64,000 nt of DNA from Micavibrio_A sp964539025 (GTDB taxonomy: Bacteria > Pseudomonadota > Alphaproteobacteria > Micavibrionales > Micavibrionaceae). The notes beneath the pieces were generated by a model. That model ran no database searches and was not told the origin of the DNA. It was given only the letters and a program-made list of their open reading frames with translations. Numbering within the stretch: position 1 is the first letter of the stretch; every line of letters begins with the position of its first letter. This document shows, in pieces, positions 1-8,771 of the stretch. The stretch spans positions 15,783 through 79,782 of the forward strand of contig CAZIFA010000010.1 in the NCBI GenBank assembly GCA_964539025.1. Direction: 5' to 3'. The position numbers and the translations under genes are program-made.

Positions 1-587
1 ATATCTTCCACGGAAACCGGGTGAATGAAATCACCTTGCAAATTCAATCTTTGTACTCCCGCCAGAGCAAGGAAGGTTGCATCAAACTGCCCATCTTTAA
101 GCTTATCCAAACGAGTCTGCACGTTGCCGCGGATTGGTGCGACATCAAGATCCGGACGATCTTTAAGAATAAAAGACTGGCGGCGGAGCGAGGATGATCC
201 TACCTTCGCACCTTTCGGCAATTCAGACATCGATTTGTATTTATGGGAAACAAACGCATCACGCGGATCGCCGCGTTTAAGAACGTGATCGAGCCCAAGC
301 CCCTGGGGCAGGAATGACGACATATCCTTCATCGAATGCACGGCGCAGTCTATTTCACCATCCATCAGCGCGCGTTCAATTTCCCGGGCAAATAGGCCTT
401 TACCGCCCTGCGTTTCTGAAAGCCGTGTTTCGCCATCTTCGGGTTTCCAGTCGCCTGAAGTACGGATGATAACGCGTTCGGTGGCAAGGCCGGGATACGC
501 GGCCGCGAGCGCCGCCTCCACCAACCCTGTCTGGATCAGGGCCAGCGGCGAGCCGCGCGTTCCTATTTTTAACGATTTCAACGTCAT
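1..587 (-). CDS. hemC: Hydroxymethylbilane synthase (porphobilinogen deaminase), 3' part cut by window edge
   Basis: Polymerises four porphobilinogens into hydroxymethylbilane, a cytosolic step of haem synthesis. The reading frame is open from the ATG at 587 to base 1. The N-terminus has IGTRGSPLAL, followed by TQGGKGLFAREIE, the substrate-binding HSMKD and VGSSSLRRQ, all diagnostic for the family. The cofactor-binding cysteine lies in the C-terminal part outside the window and cannot be checked. The gene is divergent from tsaD; the short gap between the two starts must hold both promoters. Confidence 0.95.
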   Translation of the reverse strand, partial: MTLKSLKIGTRGSPLALIQTGLVEAALAAAYPGLATERVIIRTSGDWKPEDGETRLSETQGGKGLFAREIERALMDGEIDCAVHSMKDMSSFLPQGLGLDHVLKRGDPRDAFVSHKYKSMSELPKGAKVGSSSLRRQSFILKDRPDLDVAPIRGNVQTRLDKLKDGQFDATFLALAGVQRLNLQGDFIHPVSVED

Positions 588-652
588 GGCGCACTATTTA
601 GCAGCCTTCGCCTCTGATGACAATAAAGGGCGTGCATGCTAAAACCCCCGCC

Positions 653-1714
653 ATGATCGTTCTGGGCATTGAGACATCCTGTGATGAAACCGCTGTCGCG
701 CTGATCCGCGACGACAAGACGATTCTGGCCAATATCGTCCTTTCACAACTAAGGGAACATACGGTTTTTGGCGGCGTCGTGCCTGAAATCGGCGCACGCA
801 CGCACATGGACCATTTGGATTCCCTGATCGAAGCCGCCATGCAGGACGCGAAAATCTCGTTCAAGGATTTATCGGGTGTGGCCGCGACCTGCGGACCGGG
901 ACTTATCGGCGGCGTTATGGTCGGAATGATGGCGGGCAAGGCCATCGCGGTTGCGCACGATCTTCCCTTCGTCGCCGTCAATCATCTGGAAGCCCATGTT
1001 CTAACCCCGCGCCTGACGCATGATGTAAAGTTCCCCTATCTTGTGCTGCTTGTGTCGGGCGGGCACACACAAATCCTGATTGCGGAAGATGTCGGTGTTT
1101 ATAAACGCCTAGGCACGACACTGGATGATGCGCTGGGTGAATGTTTTGATAAATCGGGTAGAGTGATGGGATTCCCCCACCCAAGCGGTCCGTATGTCGA
1201 ACGTGCGGCCAATGATTGCAAAGACCAAAAAGCAGCGCTTAAAAAATTCCCGCTGCCAGTTCCTATGAAAGGACGCGAAGGATGCGATTTTTCTTTCTCC
1301 GGTTTGAAAACCGCCGTGCGTAACCATGTCGAAAAATTACCCGAAGGAAAGCTGGAATATGATGATGTCTGCGCCTTGTGTTTTTCGTTTCAGGAGACGG
1401 TCGCGCAGGTAGTGACCGATCGTATGACCAACGCTATTGAAATATTTTTCAAAAATTACGGCAACAAAACACAACGTCCGGCGTTGATCGTATCGGGCGG
1501 TGTGGCCGCGAATGCGCGGATTCGCAAGGCTTTGCTCGATTTGTCGGAATCAAACGGGATGGAATTCGTTGCGCCCCCCGTTAAATTATGCTCGGATAAC
1601 GGCGCGATGATCGCATGGACAGGGATAGAACGCTTGATGCGCAACATGACCAACTCACTCGATATTGCCGCTCGCCCTCGCTGGCCGCTCGACGAAACAA
1701 TTTCACAAAAATAA
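653..1714 (+). CDS. tsaD: tRNA N6-adenosine threonylcarbamoyltransferase TsaD
   Basis: Transfers the threonylcarbamoyl group to A37 of ANN-decoding tRNAs (t6A), working with TsaB, TsaE and TsaC. The product is 353 aa, normal for the family. It opens with the ASKHA motif LGIETSCDET. The metal ligands H111 and H115 sit in NHLEAH, and VSGGHTQ and a C-terminal VSGGVAAN motif follow. I chose the ATG at 653 because family members begin directly before this motif. An in-frame ATG at 617 would add 12 residues with no better ribosome site. Followed closely by gpsA, so probably co-transcribed. Confidence 0.95.
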   Translation: MIVLGIETSCDETAVALIRDDKTILANIVLSQLREHTVFGGVVPEIGARTHMDHLDSLIEAAMQDAKISFKDLSGVAATCGPGLIGGVMVGMMAGKAIAVAHDLPFVAVNHLEAHVLTPRLTHDVKFPYLVLLVSGGHTQILIAEDVGVYKRLGTTLDDALGECFDKSGRVMGFPHPSGPYVERAANDCKDQKAALKKFPLPVPMKGREGCDFSFSGLKTAVRNHVEKLPEGKLEYDDVCALCFSFQETVAQVVTDRMTNAIEIFFKNYGNKTQRPALIVSGGVAANARIRKALLDLSESNGMEFVAPPVKLCSDNGAMIAWTGIERLMRNMTNSLDIAARPRWPLDETISQK

Positions 1715-1735
1715 TTTCTGATTAGAAGGTGTAGA

Positions 1736-2728
1736 ATGAAAACAATCGGCATCATTGGTGGCGGCGCATGGGGAACGGCGCTGGCGCAGGTTTACGCAAT
1801 CGCCGGCAAAAACGTCATTCTGTGGGCCCGCGAAGAAGATGTCGTCTCCAGCATCAACACAAGGCATGAGAACACGCCGTTCCTGCCCGGTCAGCCGATC
1901 AGCACCAATATAAAGGCAACCAACAATCTTGCAGACGCGGCCAAAGCCGATGCGCTGTTGATCGTCACGCCAGCGCAATATTTGCGTATCACGCTCGATC
2001 ATCTAAAACCGCATCTAAATGAGTCCACGCCGCTCATCATCTGCGCCAAGGGTGTGGAGATAAAGACAGGCGCCCTGATGTCACAGATCGTAGCCGAGAT
2101 CATGCCCAAATCGCCCATCGCGATTCTGACCGGACCAACTTTTGCCGCCGAAATCGCAAAAGGCCTGCCCAGCGCGATGACATTGGCCATGAACAATAAA
2201 GAAGAAGCCGAAAAAATAGCCGAAAGCCTGAACACGCGCAGCCTTCGCCTTTACGCATCCGATGATGTCATAGGCGCGCAGGTCGGCGGCGCGGTGAAAA
2301 ACGTCATCGCCATCGCTTGCGGCGTGATCGAAGGCAAACAGCTCGGCAATTCGGCGCGCGCCGCTTTGGTAACACGCGGTCTGGCTGAAATAGCTCGCCT
2401 TGCTTCTGCGCTTGGCGCGAAAAAAGAAACGCTGATGGGCATGTGCGGTGTCGGCGATCTTTTGCTCACCTGTTCATCCATGCAATCACGTAACTTTTCG
2501 CTCGGTGTCGCATTGGGGCAAGGTAAATCGTTGAAAGATATCCTCGCGCAAAGAAATTCTGTCACCGAAGGCGTTTACACCGCCGAGGCGCTGATGGTCA
2601 TGGCAAAAAACAACGCGGTCGAAATGCCTATTTCCGAAGCCATGTATAAATGCCTGTCCGAGGGCGTGAGCGTCGATGAGATGATCGCCCGCATGCTCGA
2701 CCGCCCGGTAAAATCAGAGGCCGCGTAA
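1736..2728 (+). CDS. gpsA: Glycerol-3-phosphate dehydrogenase [NAD(P)+]
   Basis: Reduces dihydroxyacetone phosphate to sn-glycerol-3-phosphate for phospholipid synthesis in the cytosol. The product is 330 aa, the usual length. The Rossmann motif GGGAWGTALA lies at residues 8-17. The motifs CAKGVE, LTGPTFAAEIA and GAVKNVIAIACG (catalytic lysine) follow in the expected order. GNSARAALVTRGL and the CGVGDL motif mark the C-terminal domain. The start follows an AAGGTG-like ribosome site. It sits 21 bp after tsaD and 2 bp before the EVE gene, so the three probably form an operon. Confidence 0.95.
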   Translation: MKTIGIIGGGAWGTALAQVYAIAGKNVILWAREEDVVSSINTRHENTPFLPGQPISTNIKATNNLADAAKADALLIVTPAQYLRITLDHLKPHLNESTPLIICAKGVEIKTGALMSQIVAEIMPKSPIAILTGPTFAAEIAKGLPSAMTLAMNNKEEAEKIAESLNTRSLRLYASDDVIGAQVGGAVKNVIAIACGVIEGKQLGNSARAALVTRGLAEIARLASALGAKKETLMGMCGVGDLLLTCSSMQSRNFSLGVALGQGKSLKDILAQRNSVTEGVYTAEALMVMAKNNAVEMPISEAMYKCLSEGVSVDEMIARMLDRPVKSEAA

Positions 2729-2730
2729 TC

Positions 2731-3135
2731 ATGCAACACTGGCTGGTGAAATCCGAACCTTTCAAATGGTCGTGGGATATGCATGTCAAAAAAGGCGTGC
2801 AGGGGTGGGACGGTGTGCGCAATTACCAAGCGTCGAATAATATGAAAGCAATGAAAAAGGGCGATCAGGCGTTTTTCTATCATTCGAACGAGGGCAAGGA
2901 AATCGTCGGCATTGTCGAAGTCGTCAAAGAATATTACCCCGACCCCACCGATGAAACCGGCAAATTCGGGATGGTGGATTTCAAGGCGGTAAAGCCGCTT
3001 AAAAAACCTGTCACTCTTGAACAGATCAAAAAAATCTCTGCGCTCAAAACCATGGCGCTGCTCAAACAATCGCGCTTGTCCGTTTCGCCTGTGACGAAAG
3101 ATGAATGGGCGTGCATTCTCAAACACGCCGAATAA
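2731..3135 (+). CDS. EVE domain protein
   Basis: Single-domain EVE (PUA-like) protein of 134 aa. The family signature is clear: HWLVKSEP at the N-terminus, then WDGVRNYQA and GDQAFFYHS, ending in SVSPVTKDEW. EVE domains are thought to bind modified bases in RNA or DNA; the precise ligand of this subfamily (thymocyte nuclear protein 1-like) is not established. It starts 2 bp after the gpsA stop and is probably translationally linked to it. The function in this operon is unknown. Confidence 0.88.
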   Translation: MQHWLVKSEPFKWSWDMHVKKGVQGWDGVRNYQASNNMKAMKKGDQAFFYHSNEGKEIVGIVEVVKEYYPDPTDETGKFGMVDFKAVKPLKKPVTLEQIKKISALKTMALLKQSRLSVSPVTKDEWACILKHAE

Positions 3136-3148
3136 GGAATACGTGTCT

Positions 3149-3496
3149 ATGAAAGTTCCGTTCGCTTTAAAAGCCATCGCCGGACTTTCCACCATGTTCA
3201 TGGCATCCGCCTGCGGATATGGTGATTATTTTCCACGACCTCCAGGCATCGTTTACCGCAATTGGGGCATCGTAACGCCGCCTCCACCGGATGATAGAAG
3301 AATGCCTTATCGAGGGGACCCGAGCCAGCCGATAACAGTTTATCCCGATCGGAATTTACCGCCGCGGGAACACCATGCGGAGGATGACACACCGCCCGAG
3401 CCTGAACCGCCGCCGCCCGTACAAACCTATAATAAACCGGAACCGGGTACAGGCCTGCCGGTGCCCCTCCTGCGGACTCCAAGACCTTCCAGCTAA
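3149..3496 (+). CDS. Proline-rich putative lipoprotein
   Basis: No recognised family. The 115-aa product begins with a lysine-containing n-region and a hydrophobic stretch ending MASAC, a weak lipobox with alanine rather than leucine at -3. The rest is rich in proline and arginine with no obvious globular domain. The ATG at 3149 is preceded by an AAGGA ribosome site; an upstream in-frame ATG at 3101 lies inside the EVE gene and would spoil the signal peptide. It is the first of several small exported proteins in this stretch. Confidence 0.6.
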   Translation: MKVPFALKAIAGLSTMFMASACGYGDYFPRPPGIVYRNWGIVTPPPPDDRRMPYRGDPSQPITVYPDRNLPPREHHAEDDTPPEPEPPPPVQTYNKPEPGTGLPVPLLRTPRPSS

Positions 3497-3660
3497 TCCT
3501 CTGAAATTTCATATAAAAACGCGGCTTTAATTTATTTTCGTGCCAAAAAACGAAAGGGCGGTTATTATCCCGCGCGTTTTTATACCCCTTTCAGCAAGGA
3601 ACCCATAGCGGCGTAACTTTGTTCGAAAGGATACACAAAAACAAACACAGGAGGAGTGTT

Positions 3661-4065
3661 ATGAAACTTTCAGATCTTTTTTCGACTCTTGCACCTATCG
3701 CCCTTGTCGCAGGCGTTACAACAGGCTGCGCTGATCAATATGGCCGTCCCAATCGCGCAGGTAGTGCCGCTGTTGGTGCCATCGGAGGCGCCATAGTCGG
3801 GGGCCTTATTGGCGATGCTATCGGCGGGTCTCAACAACGTTCTTACGATAACAACCGGTATGGCGGATACAACAATAATCAAGGCGGATATTATCCTCCC
3901 CAGCAGCCACAATACCGCGTCTGTCAGGACCGACGCGGTCGCCAATATTATTGCCTGAATGCCGAAGGCGATCAGGAACAATTGTTCAAGCATGAAGAAG
4001 GCGCGTTCGACAAAGAGTTTCAAGACAGGCTGTTTAAAATGCCCGGAATAAATCTGGGATCGTAG
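3661..4065 (+). CDS. Glycine-zipper lipoprotein, 17 kDa antigen-like
   Basis: Envelope lipoprotein of 134 aa. The signal peptide ends VTTGC, a variant lipobox. A glycine-zipper stretch follows (AVGAIGGAIVGGLIGDAIGG, about residues 37-56), the hallmark of the 17 kDa surface antigen and SlyB type that inserts into the outer membrane. The middle is rich in Asn, Gly, Tyr and Gln. The C-terminus carries CQDRRGRQYYC, likely a disulfide pair. The ATG at 3661 follows a strong GGAGG ribosome site. It lies just upstream of another small lipoprotein gene. Confidence 0.75.
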   Translation: MKLSDLFSTLAPIALVAGVTTGCADQYGRPNRAGSAAVGAIGGAIVGGLIGDAIGGSQQRSYDNNRYGGYNNNQGGYYPPQQPQYRVCQDRRGRQYYCLNAEGDQEQLFKHEEGAFDKEFQDRLFKMPGINLGS

Positions 4066-4066
4066 A

Positions 4067-4324
4067 ATGCCAGGCAGACTACGTTATGTTTTCGCCGTCG
4101 CCGCAACTGCTTTGTTTGGTTTGACTGGGTGCGAGTTGCCCAACCCGGTAGTACCCAGCGGCGGCGGTTATAATCCTTCGGGTTCCGCCCATCACAGGCC
4201 CCTCGCGAAGGCAGGTAATGGACTTTATTGGTGCCCGCAATTTAGCAGCGATGGAAAATCGCAGCTCGATGCTAGCGGATATCCCGTTGTCGCCGCCGGG
4301 CCATGTAATCCAAGAGTAAACTAA
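4067..4324 (+). CDS. Small lipoprotein, unknown function
   Basis: The 85-aa product has a good lipoprotein signal peptide ending in the lipobox LTGC, followed by a Gly/Ser/Pro linker. Two further cysteines are present (in WCPQ and GPCNP) and could form a disulfide. No family is recognised. It begins 1 bp after the stop of the glycine-zipper gene, so the two are almost certainly co-transcribed and perhaps translationally coupled. Confidence 0.6.
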   Translation: MPGRLRYVFAVAATALFGLTGCELPNPVVPSGGGYNPSGSAHHRPLAKAGNGLYWCPQFSSDGKSQLDASGYPVVAAGPCNPRVN

Positions 4325-4356
4325 CAATCTAAAAAAGTAATAGAAGGAAGAGTAGA

Positions 4357-4629
4357 ATGCGTAGAATTACAGCGAAACTTGCCTTGGCAGCGGTTGCCGG
4401 ATGCAGCCACGTGGAAGGTGTTGGCAAAGCACTCGACATGCCGATGAACGGTGAAATTCATGAACACGGATATCACCCAAGCCATCCGGATGCCCCCGCA
4501 GAGGGTAAAGCAGTGGCACCGGGTGATGATCGTTCGTACCGCAAATCCACTAGCAACGCTGTTAATGGGCGCTATGTCATCAGTTTCGTCAAACCGAACG
4601 ATTCAAAACCGCAAGCGGCAAAACCATAA
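4357..4629 (+). CDS. Small lipoprotein, unknown function
   Basis: The 90-aa product has a short signal sequence ending VAGC, an acceptable lipobox, then a histidine-rich hydrophilic segment (HEHGYHPSHPD). No domain is recognised. The ATG has an AGGAAG ribosome site about 9 bp upstream. It follows another lipoprotein gene on the same strand and is probably part of the same transcript. A second frame inside it (4451-4639) is open but has no signal peptide and was not kept. Confidence 0.55.
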   Translation: MRRITAKLALAAVAGCSHVEGVGKALDMPMNGEIHEHGYHPSHPDAPAEGKAVAPGDDRSYRKSTSNAVNGRYVISFVKPNDSKPQAAKP

Positions 4630-4639
4630 GAGAAATTAA

Positions 4640-4933
4640 ATGAGTTTTAAAAGAGGAATCACAATGCTGGCAGGCGCATTTTTAGGCGCAACCGCCATTG
4701 CAACGCCAGCATCGGATGTTGAAGCGCGCGACCGGTGGGACAATGATAATCGCAGACATCGTCAAAGATTATGCTTTGCAGAAACTCCCTATCCCGGTGC
4801 CCGTGCGGGGTTCTATGATAGATGGGGTAATTTTGCGGGAAATTATACCCATGGCGGGCAAACGAGTAATTGTAAAATACGAGATGGGTACAGAGACTTG
4901 TACTGGCGTGGAAGCAATTGTATTTGCAATTAA
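4640..4933 (+). CDS. Small secreted protein, unknown function
   Basis: The 97-aa product has a signal peptide with a KR n-region and a probable cleavage site after DVEA. The mature part is aromatic- and cysteine-rich and ends with two close cysteines (SNCICN). An internal ATG at 4664 has an AGAGGA ribosome site, but using it would remove the positive n-region, so I kept 4640. No family is recognised. It is the last gene before the bidirectional terminator at 4950-4989. Confidence 0.5.
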   Translation: MSFKRGITMLAGAFLGATAIATPASDVEARDRWDNDNRRHRQRLCFAETPYPGARAGFYDRWGNFAGNYTHGGQTSNCKIRDGYRDLYWRGSNCICN

Positions 4934-4949
4934 TAACAACCAAACGAAA

Positions 4950-4989
4950 AATTAAAAAGGCGATATCATTCGATATCGCCTTTTTAATT
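4950..4989. terminator. Bidirectional rho-independent terminator
   Basis: A perfect 18-bp inverted repeat with a 4-base loop (ATTC). The A run on the left arm and T run on the right arm allow it to end transcripts from both sides. It separates the small exported-protein genes on the plus strand from the convergent lipoprotein gene on the minus strand. Confidence 0.92.
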
Positions 4990-5007
4990 CAATTCATTGT
5001 CAAAAAG

Positions 5008-5691
5008 CTACTTCGGCATCATTGCAGGTTTGTTACGCTCAGCAATAGCACCTGCAACGTGTATTTGAACTAGCAGTTCAGTAATCTCGTTCTTAGGAGC
5101 CTTTTTCCATGCGTCCACCACCTCATTAAGGTCAAGCGCTTTACCATTTTCGGGGAATTTAAAGCCCTTGGGAACATTGATGGCAAAATGATTTGCTGTC
5201 ACTTCCACCACACCCATTTTGGCCAACTGTAACAGCGGATCATCCATCAAAGCAGCACCTGCACCGAACGTGTTAAACCCTAGAGGTATGTCAATGCTAG
5301 CATTGGAATTGCTTGTAAGGTTGTAACCATTTCTTATTGCCCGCCCAAGCGCGCGGTTACTCTCTCTGATAATTGTGTTGGCAAAGGTACTCGCAGCTCG
5401 TTCTCCCGTGCGTTGCATCAGGATTTGTTGACGGTCTCCACGTGAAGGACCGGAAACACAGCGGCGCGTCGCTTGGCCGCCTTGATCGAAGACAACCCAT
5501 TGTCCCTGTACGACTTGACCGTTTTCCTGCGTTGTAACTGTGCAGTCCGTGGCTTGGTTCATCATCGGTGTTCTGTACGTATAGTTTCCGTTTGGACCCT
5601 GTCCCTCGCTTGTACCCGCTGTTGGGGCATAGGTGCTGCAAGCACTCAAAAATCCAAGTGCCGCAATGCTGGTCGTTGTTCTAAGTTTCAT
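5008..5691 (-). CDS. Putative lipoprotein, unknown function
   Basis: The 227-aa product begins MKLRTT with a hydrophobic h-region ending LSAC, a good lipobox. The mature part has an early segment with two cysteines (TDCTV and RRCVSG) resembling the surface-exposed part of 17 kDa-type lipoproteins, then a mostly helical hydrophilic body. No family is recognised with confidence. The ATG at 5691 follows a GAGGG ribosome site; a GTG 6 bp upstream is less likely. An AT-rich gap of about 250 bp separates it from the next gene. Confidence 0.65.
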   Translation of the reverse strand: MKLRTTTSIAALGFLSACSTYAPTAGTSEGQGPNGNYTYRTPMMNQATDCTVTTQENGQVVQGQWVVFDQGGQATRRCVSGPSRGDRQQILMQRTGERAASTFANTIIRESNRALGRAIRNGYNLTSNSNASIDIPLGFNTFGAGAALMDDPLLQLAKMGVVEVTANHFAINVPKGFKFPENGKALDLNEVVDAWKKAPKNEITELLVQIHVAGAIAERNKPAMMPK

Positions 5692-5937
5692 AAACACACC
5701 CTCTTTAACTGTGAATTCGATGGGGTTTTATAACATAAGCCTACCGTTGATTGCAAACATTTTTATGGAAATAATTGAACGCAAAACAACCAAATCTTTA
5801 ATATTTAACCTAACTCATTGTAAAATATGAAAAATTAATCGATTGGCTTCCCCGCGCCGTTAACCAGTTCGGCTTTACTTCCCGGCCCGCCGCCCCTATA
5901 TCTCGTGCGGCGGTTTTTAAAGAGTGCGGCAAAATAC

Positions 5938-6837
5938 ATGGATTTTAAGCGCGGCGATTATCTTCTCCTCTTCTTCATCCTGATTTTATGGGCGGGGAAT
6001 ATCATCGCGGTCAAGCTCGCCGTCACGGAAATTCCGCCCCTGACCGCCGCGACATTGCGTTTTTCCCTCGCCGCGCTGGTTTTTCTTCCTTTCTTACAAA
6101 AACCAGATCGCCGCACGCTCTGGTATATTTTTCAAATTTCCATGCTGATGAACGTCATTCATATCGGATTGTTGTTCATCGCGCTTAACATGCTCGACGC
6201 CGCGAGCGTTTCGATCCTGCTGCAAACACAAGTGATCTTCGCCACCATTCTGGGCATGATTTTCTTCCATGAAAAAATCCGCTGGCGCACATGGACGGGA
6301 ATCGGTTTGGCCGTCGCGGGCGTTGCGATCATGTGCGGCAAACCAGACCTCGCCACACATCCCGGCGGTGTCGCCATCATGCTGGTTTCCACGCTTTCAC
6401 TCGCCTACAGCTTTATCAAGATGAAACATTTGCAGGCCGTGCATCCCGCAACCTATATCTGTCTTCTTTCGGCGTTTTCACTCCCTTTCAATTTCGCAGC
6501 AAGCTGGGTGCTCGCACCGGGTAGCTGGGCAGCATTGCCGGATGCGAATTGGTTGCTGCTCGGCCCGCTTCTTGCCTATCAATCGGTTGTCATCAGCATC
6601 ACGCATATTATCTGGCAGAGGATGTTGCATCGCGGGAACATCGGAAACCTCACGGCCTTTACTATGCTTACGCCGTTTATCACCGTGCTGCTCGCGGTCG
6701 TGATACTGGGCGAACATATCGATATACCGATGATTGTCGGCGGACTTATCACCATGCTTGGCGTCGCCATCATCACCGTCCGCCGCATTCAAAAGGGGAT
6801 TGCCGCGCCGGATGAGAGTGATAGACTTTACCAATGA
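5938..6837 (+). CDS. EamA/DMT-family inner-membrane transporter
   Basis: Predicted drug/metabolite-type exporter with two EamA repeats and about ten membrane helices in 299 aa. The first repeat shows WAGNIIAVKLAV and ends with WTGIGLAVAGVAIM. The second starts near ATYICLLSAFSLPF and ends with GGLITMLGVAIITV. The substrate cannot be read from the sequence. I use the ATG at 5938; a GTG at 5905 in the same frame adds 11 residues without a ribosome site. Its stop overlaps the acs start (ATGA), so the two are translationally coupled. Confidence 0.85.
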   Translation: MDFKRGDYLLLFFILILWAGNIIAVKLAVTEIPPLTAATLRFSLAALVFLPFLQKPDRRTLWYIFQISMLMNVIHIGLLFIALNMLDAASVSILLQTQVIFATILGMIFFHEKIRWRTWTGIGLAVAGVAIMCGKPDLATHPGGVAIMLVSTLSLAYSFIKMKHLQAVHPATYICLLSAFSLPFNFAASWVLAPGSWAALPDANWLLLGPLLAYQSVVISITHIIWQRMLHRGNIGNLTAFTMLTPFITVLLAVVILGEHIDIPMIVGGLITMLGVAIITVRRIQKGIAAPDESDRLYQ

Positions 6838-8771
6838 CCGACATTCCGACATTTCCGCCTTCTAAGGATTTGCAAAAATCCGCACATATAACGCCAGATA
6901 AATACAAGGCGATGTATGAACGATCTATGGCGGACCCGGATGGATTTTGGGCAGAGATTGGTCAGCGCCTTACATGGTTTAAAAACCCCACCAAAATCAA
7001 AAACACTTCGTTCAATTCACCCGTTTCCATCAAATGGTATGAAGACGGCGTTTTGAACGCTTCCTACAACTGCATCGACCGCCATCTTCCCGCCCGTGCG
7101 AACGATATTGCGTTGATCTGGGAAAGCGATGATCCCGCCGTCGATAAAAAAATCACCTACGCGCAGTTGAAAGACGAAGTTTGCAAACTCGCCAATGCCT
7201 TGAAAGAACGCGGCGTTAAAAAGGGCGACCGCGTCACCATTTACATGCCAATGGTTTGCGAAGCTGTTTATGCCATGCTGGCCTGCGCCCGCATAGGTGC
7301 GGTTCATTCGGTCGTGTTCGGCGGATTTTCGCCAACCTCGCTCACCGACCGGATCAAGGATTGTAAATCCGATGTCGTCATCACCGCGGATGAAGGTGTA
7401 CGCGGCGGAAAGAAAATCCCGCTCAAAGCCAACACGGATGAGGCCCTGAAATCCTGCCCCAACGTGCATACCGTGATCGTGTTCAAGCGCACCGACGGCG
7501 CAGTCGATTGGACCGACAAGCGCGATGTCTGGTGGTATGACATTGTAGGGAAACAAAGCACCGAGTGCGAACCTGAAAAGATGAACGCGGAAGATCCGTT
7601 GTTCATTCTCTACACATCTGGCTCCACCGGAAAACCCAAAGGCGTTTTGCACACGACGGGCGGATACCTCCTCTTCGCTGCCTTCACGCATGAATGCACG
7701 TTTGATTATAGGCCGGGCGAAATTTACTGGTGCACGGCAGATGTCGGCTGGGTTACAGGACATTCTTATATCATCTATGGACCGCTCGCGAATGGCGCAA
7801 CAAGCATCGTATTTGAGGGCGTTCCGAATTACCCAGACTGGTCGCGCTTCTGGCAAGTCGTTGACAAACACAAGGTCAATTCCTTCTATACTGCACCCAC
7901 AGCAATCCGTTCACTCATCAAAGCAGGCGACGAATTCGTCAAAAAAACTTCACGCAAATCTTTGCGCATTCTTGGGTCGGTGGGCGAGCCTATCAACGCC
8001 GAAGCCTGGAATTGGTACAATGATATAGTAGGTGAAGGACGTTGCCCCATCATGGATACATGGTGGCAGACGGAAACCGGCGGACATTTGATTACACCAT
8101 TACCCGGCGTCACAGCAACCAAACCGGGATCGGCAACAACGCCGTTCTTTGGCATTAAACCCGTTATCGTCGATGCCAATGGCAAAGAACTGGGCGGTGC
8201 TGCTGAAGGCGCACTATGCATCGCCGATAGTTGGCCGGGGCAAATGCGCACCGTATTCGGTGATCACGCACGCTTCGAACAAACTTATTTCTCCACCTTC
8301 CCTGGAAAATATTTCACGGGCGATGGTGCGCGCCGCGATGCTGACGGGTATTACTGGATAACGGGCCGTATGGATGATGTGATCAATGTTTCCGGCCACA
8401 GGCTCGGCACTGCCGAAATCGAAAGCGCGATCAATGAATTTGAGTCTGTCGCAGAGTCTGCCGTTGTCGGCTTCCCGCACGATATTAAGGGACAAGGCAT
8501 TTACGCCTATGTCACATTGCGCGAAGGCCGCAATTTCGATGAAGAAACGAAAAAAGGAATCGTAGCGACCGTGCGTAAAATAATCGGGCCTATCGCTTCA
8601 CCGGATGTCATTCAGTTCGCACCGGGACTTCCCAAAACGCGCTCGGGCAAAATCATGCGCAGGATTTTAAGAAAGATCGCGGCCGAAGAATTCGATTCAC
8701 TGGGCGATACCAGCACGCTGGCCGATCCCGCCGTCGTCGATGATTTGATAAAAGGGCGAAAAGCAGGTTAA
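6834..8771 (+). CDS. acs: Acetyl-CoA synthetase (AMP-forming)
   Basis: Activates acetate with ATP and CoA to acetyl-CoA in the cytosol. The 645-aa length is typical. The adenylate-forming P-loop YTSGSTGKPKG, then DTWWQTETGG, and TGDGARRDADGYYWITGR all match Acs. The C-terminal PKTRSGKIMRRILRK contains the lysine that is acetylated in characterised Acs enzymes to switch off activity. It overlaps the upstream EamA gene by 4 bp, an arrangement hinting that the transporter may handle a related small metabolite. Confidence 0.96.
   Translation: MTDIPTFPPSKDLQKSAHITPDKYKAMYERSMADPDGFWAEIGQRLTWFKNPTKIKNTSFNSPVSIKWYEDGVLNASYNCIDRHLPARANDIALIWESDDPAVDKKITYAQLKDEVCKLANALKERGVKKGDRVTIYMPMVCEAVYAMLACARIGAVHSVVFGGFSPTSLTDRIKDCKSDVVITADEGVRGGKKIPLKANTDEALKSCPNVHTVIVFKRTDGAVDWTDKRDVWWYDIVGKQSTECEPEKMNAEDPLFILYTSGSTGKPKGVLHTTGGYLLFAAFTHECTFDYRPGEIYWCTADVGWVTGHSYIIYGPLANGATSIVFEGVPNYPDWSRFWQVVDKHKVNSFYTAPTAIRSLIKAGDEFVKKTSRKSLRILGSVGEPINAEAWNWYNDIVGEGRCPIMDTWWQTETGGHLITPLPGVTATKPGSATTPFFGIKPVIVDANGKELGGAAEGALCIADSWPGQMRTVFGDHARFEQTYFSTFPGKYFTGDGARRDADGYYWITGRMDDVINVSGHRLGTAEIESAINEFESVAESAVVGFPHDIKGQGIYAYVTLREGRNFDEETKKGIVATVRKIIGPIASPDVIQFAPGLPKTRSGKIMRRILRKIAAEEFDSLGDTSTLADPAVVDDLIKGRKAG

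Noticed and set aside
4698..4955. Alternative plus frame overlapping the small secreted protein
   Set aside because: It reads smoothly but has no ribosome site or signal peptide, while the other frame has both a signal sequence and the family style of its neighbours. The choice remains uncertain.
7017..7871. Long antisense ORF opposite acs
   Set aside because: It is a shadow of acs codon bias; the acs frame is fully conserved and the antisense product has no recognisable domain.
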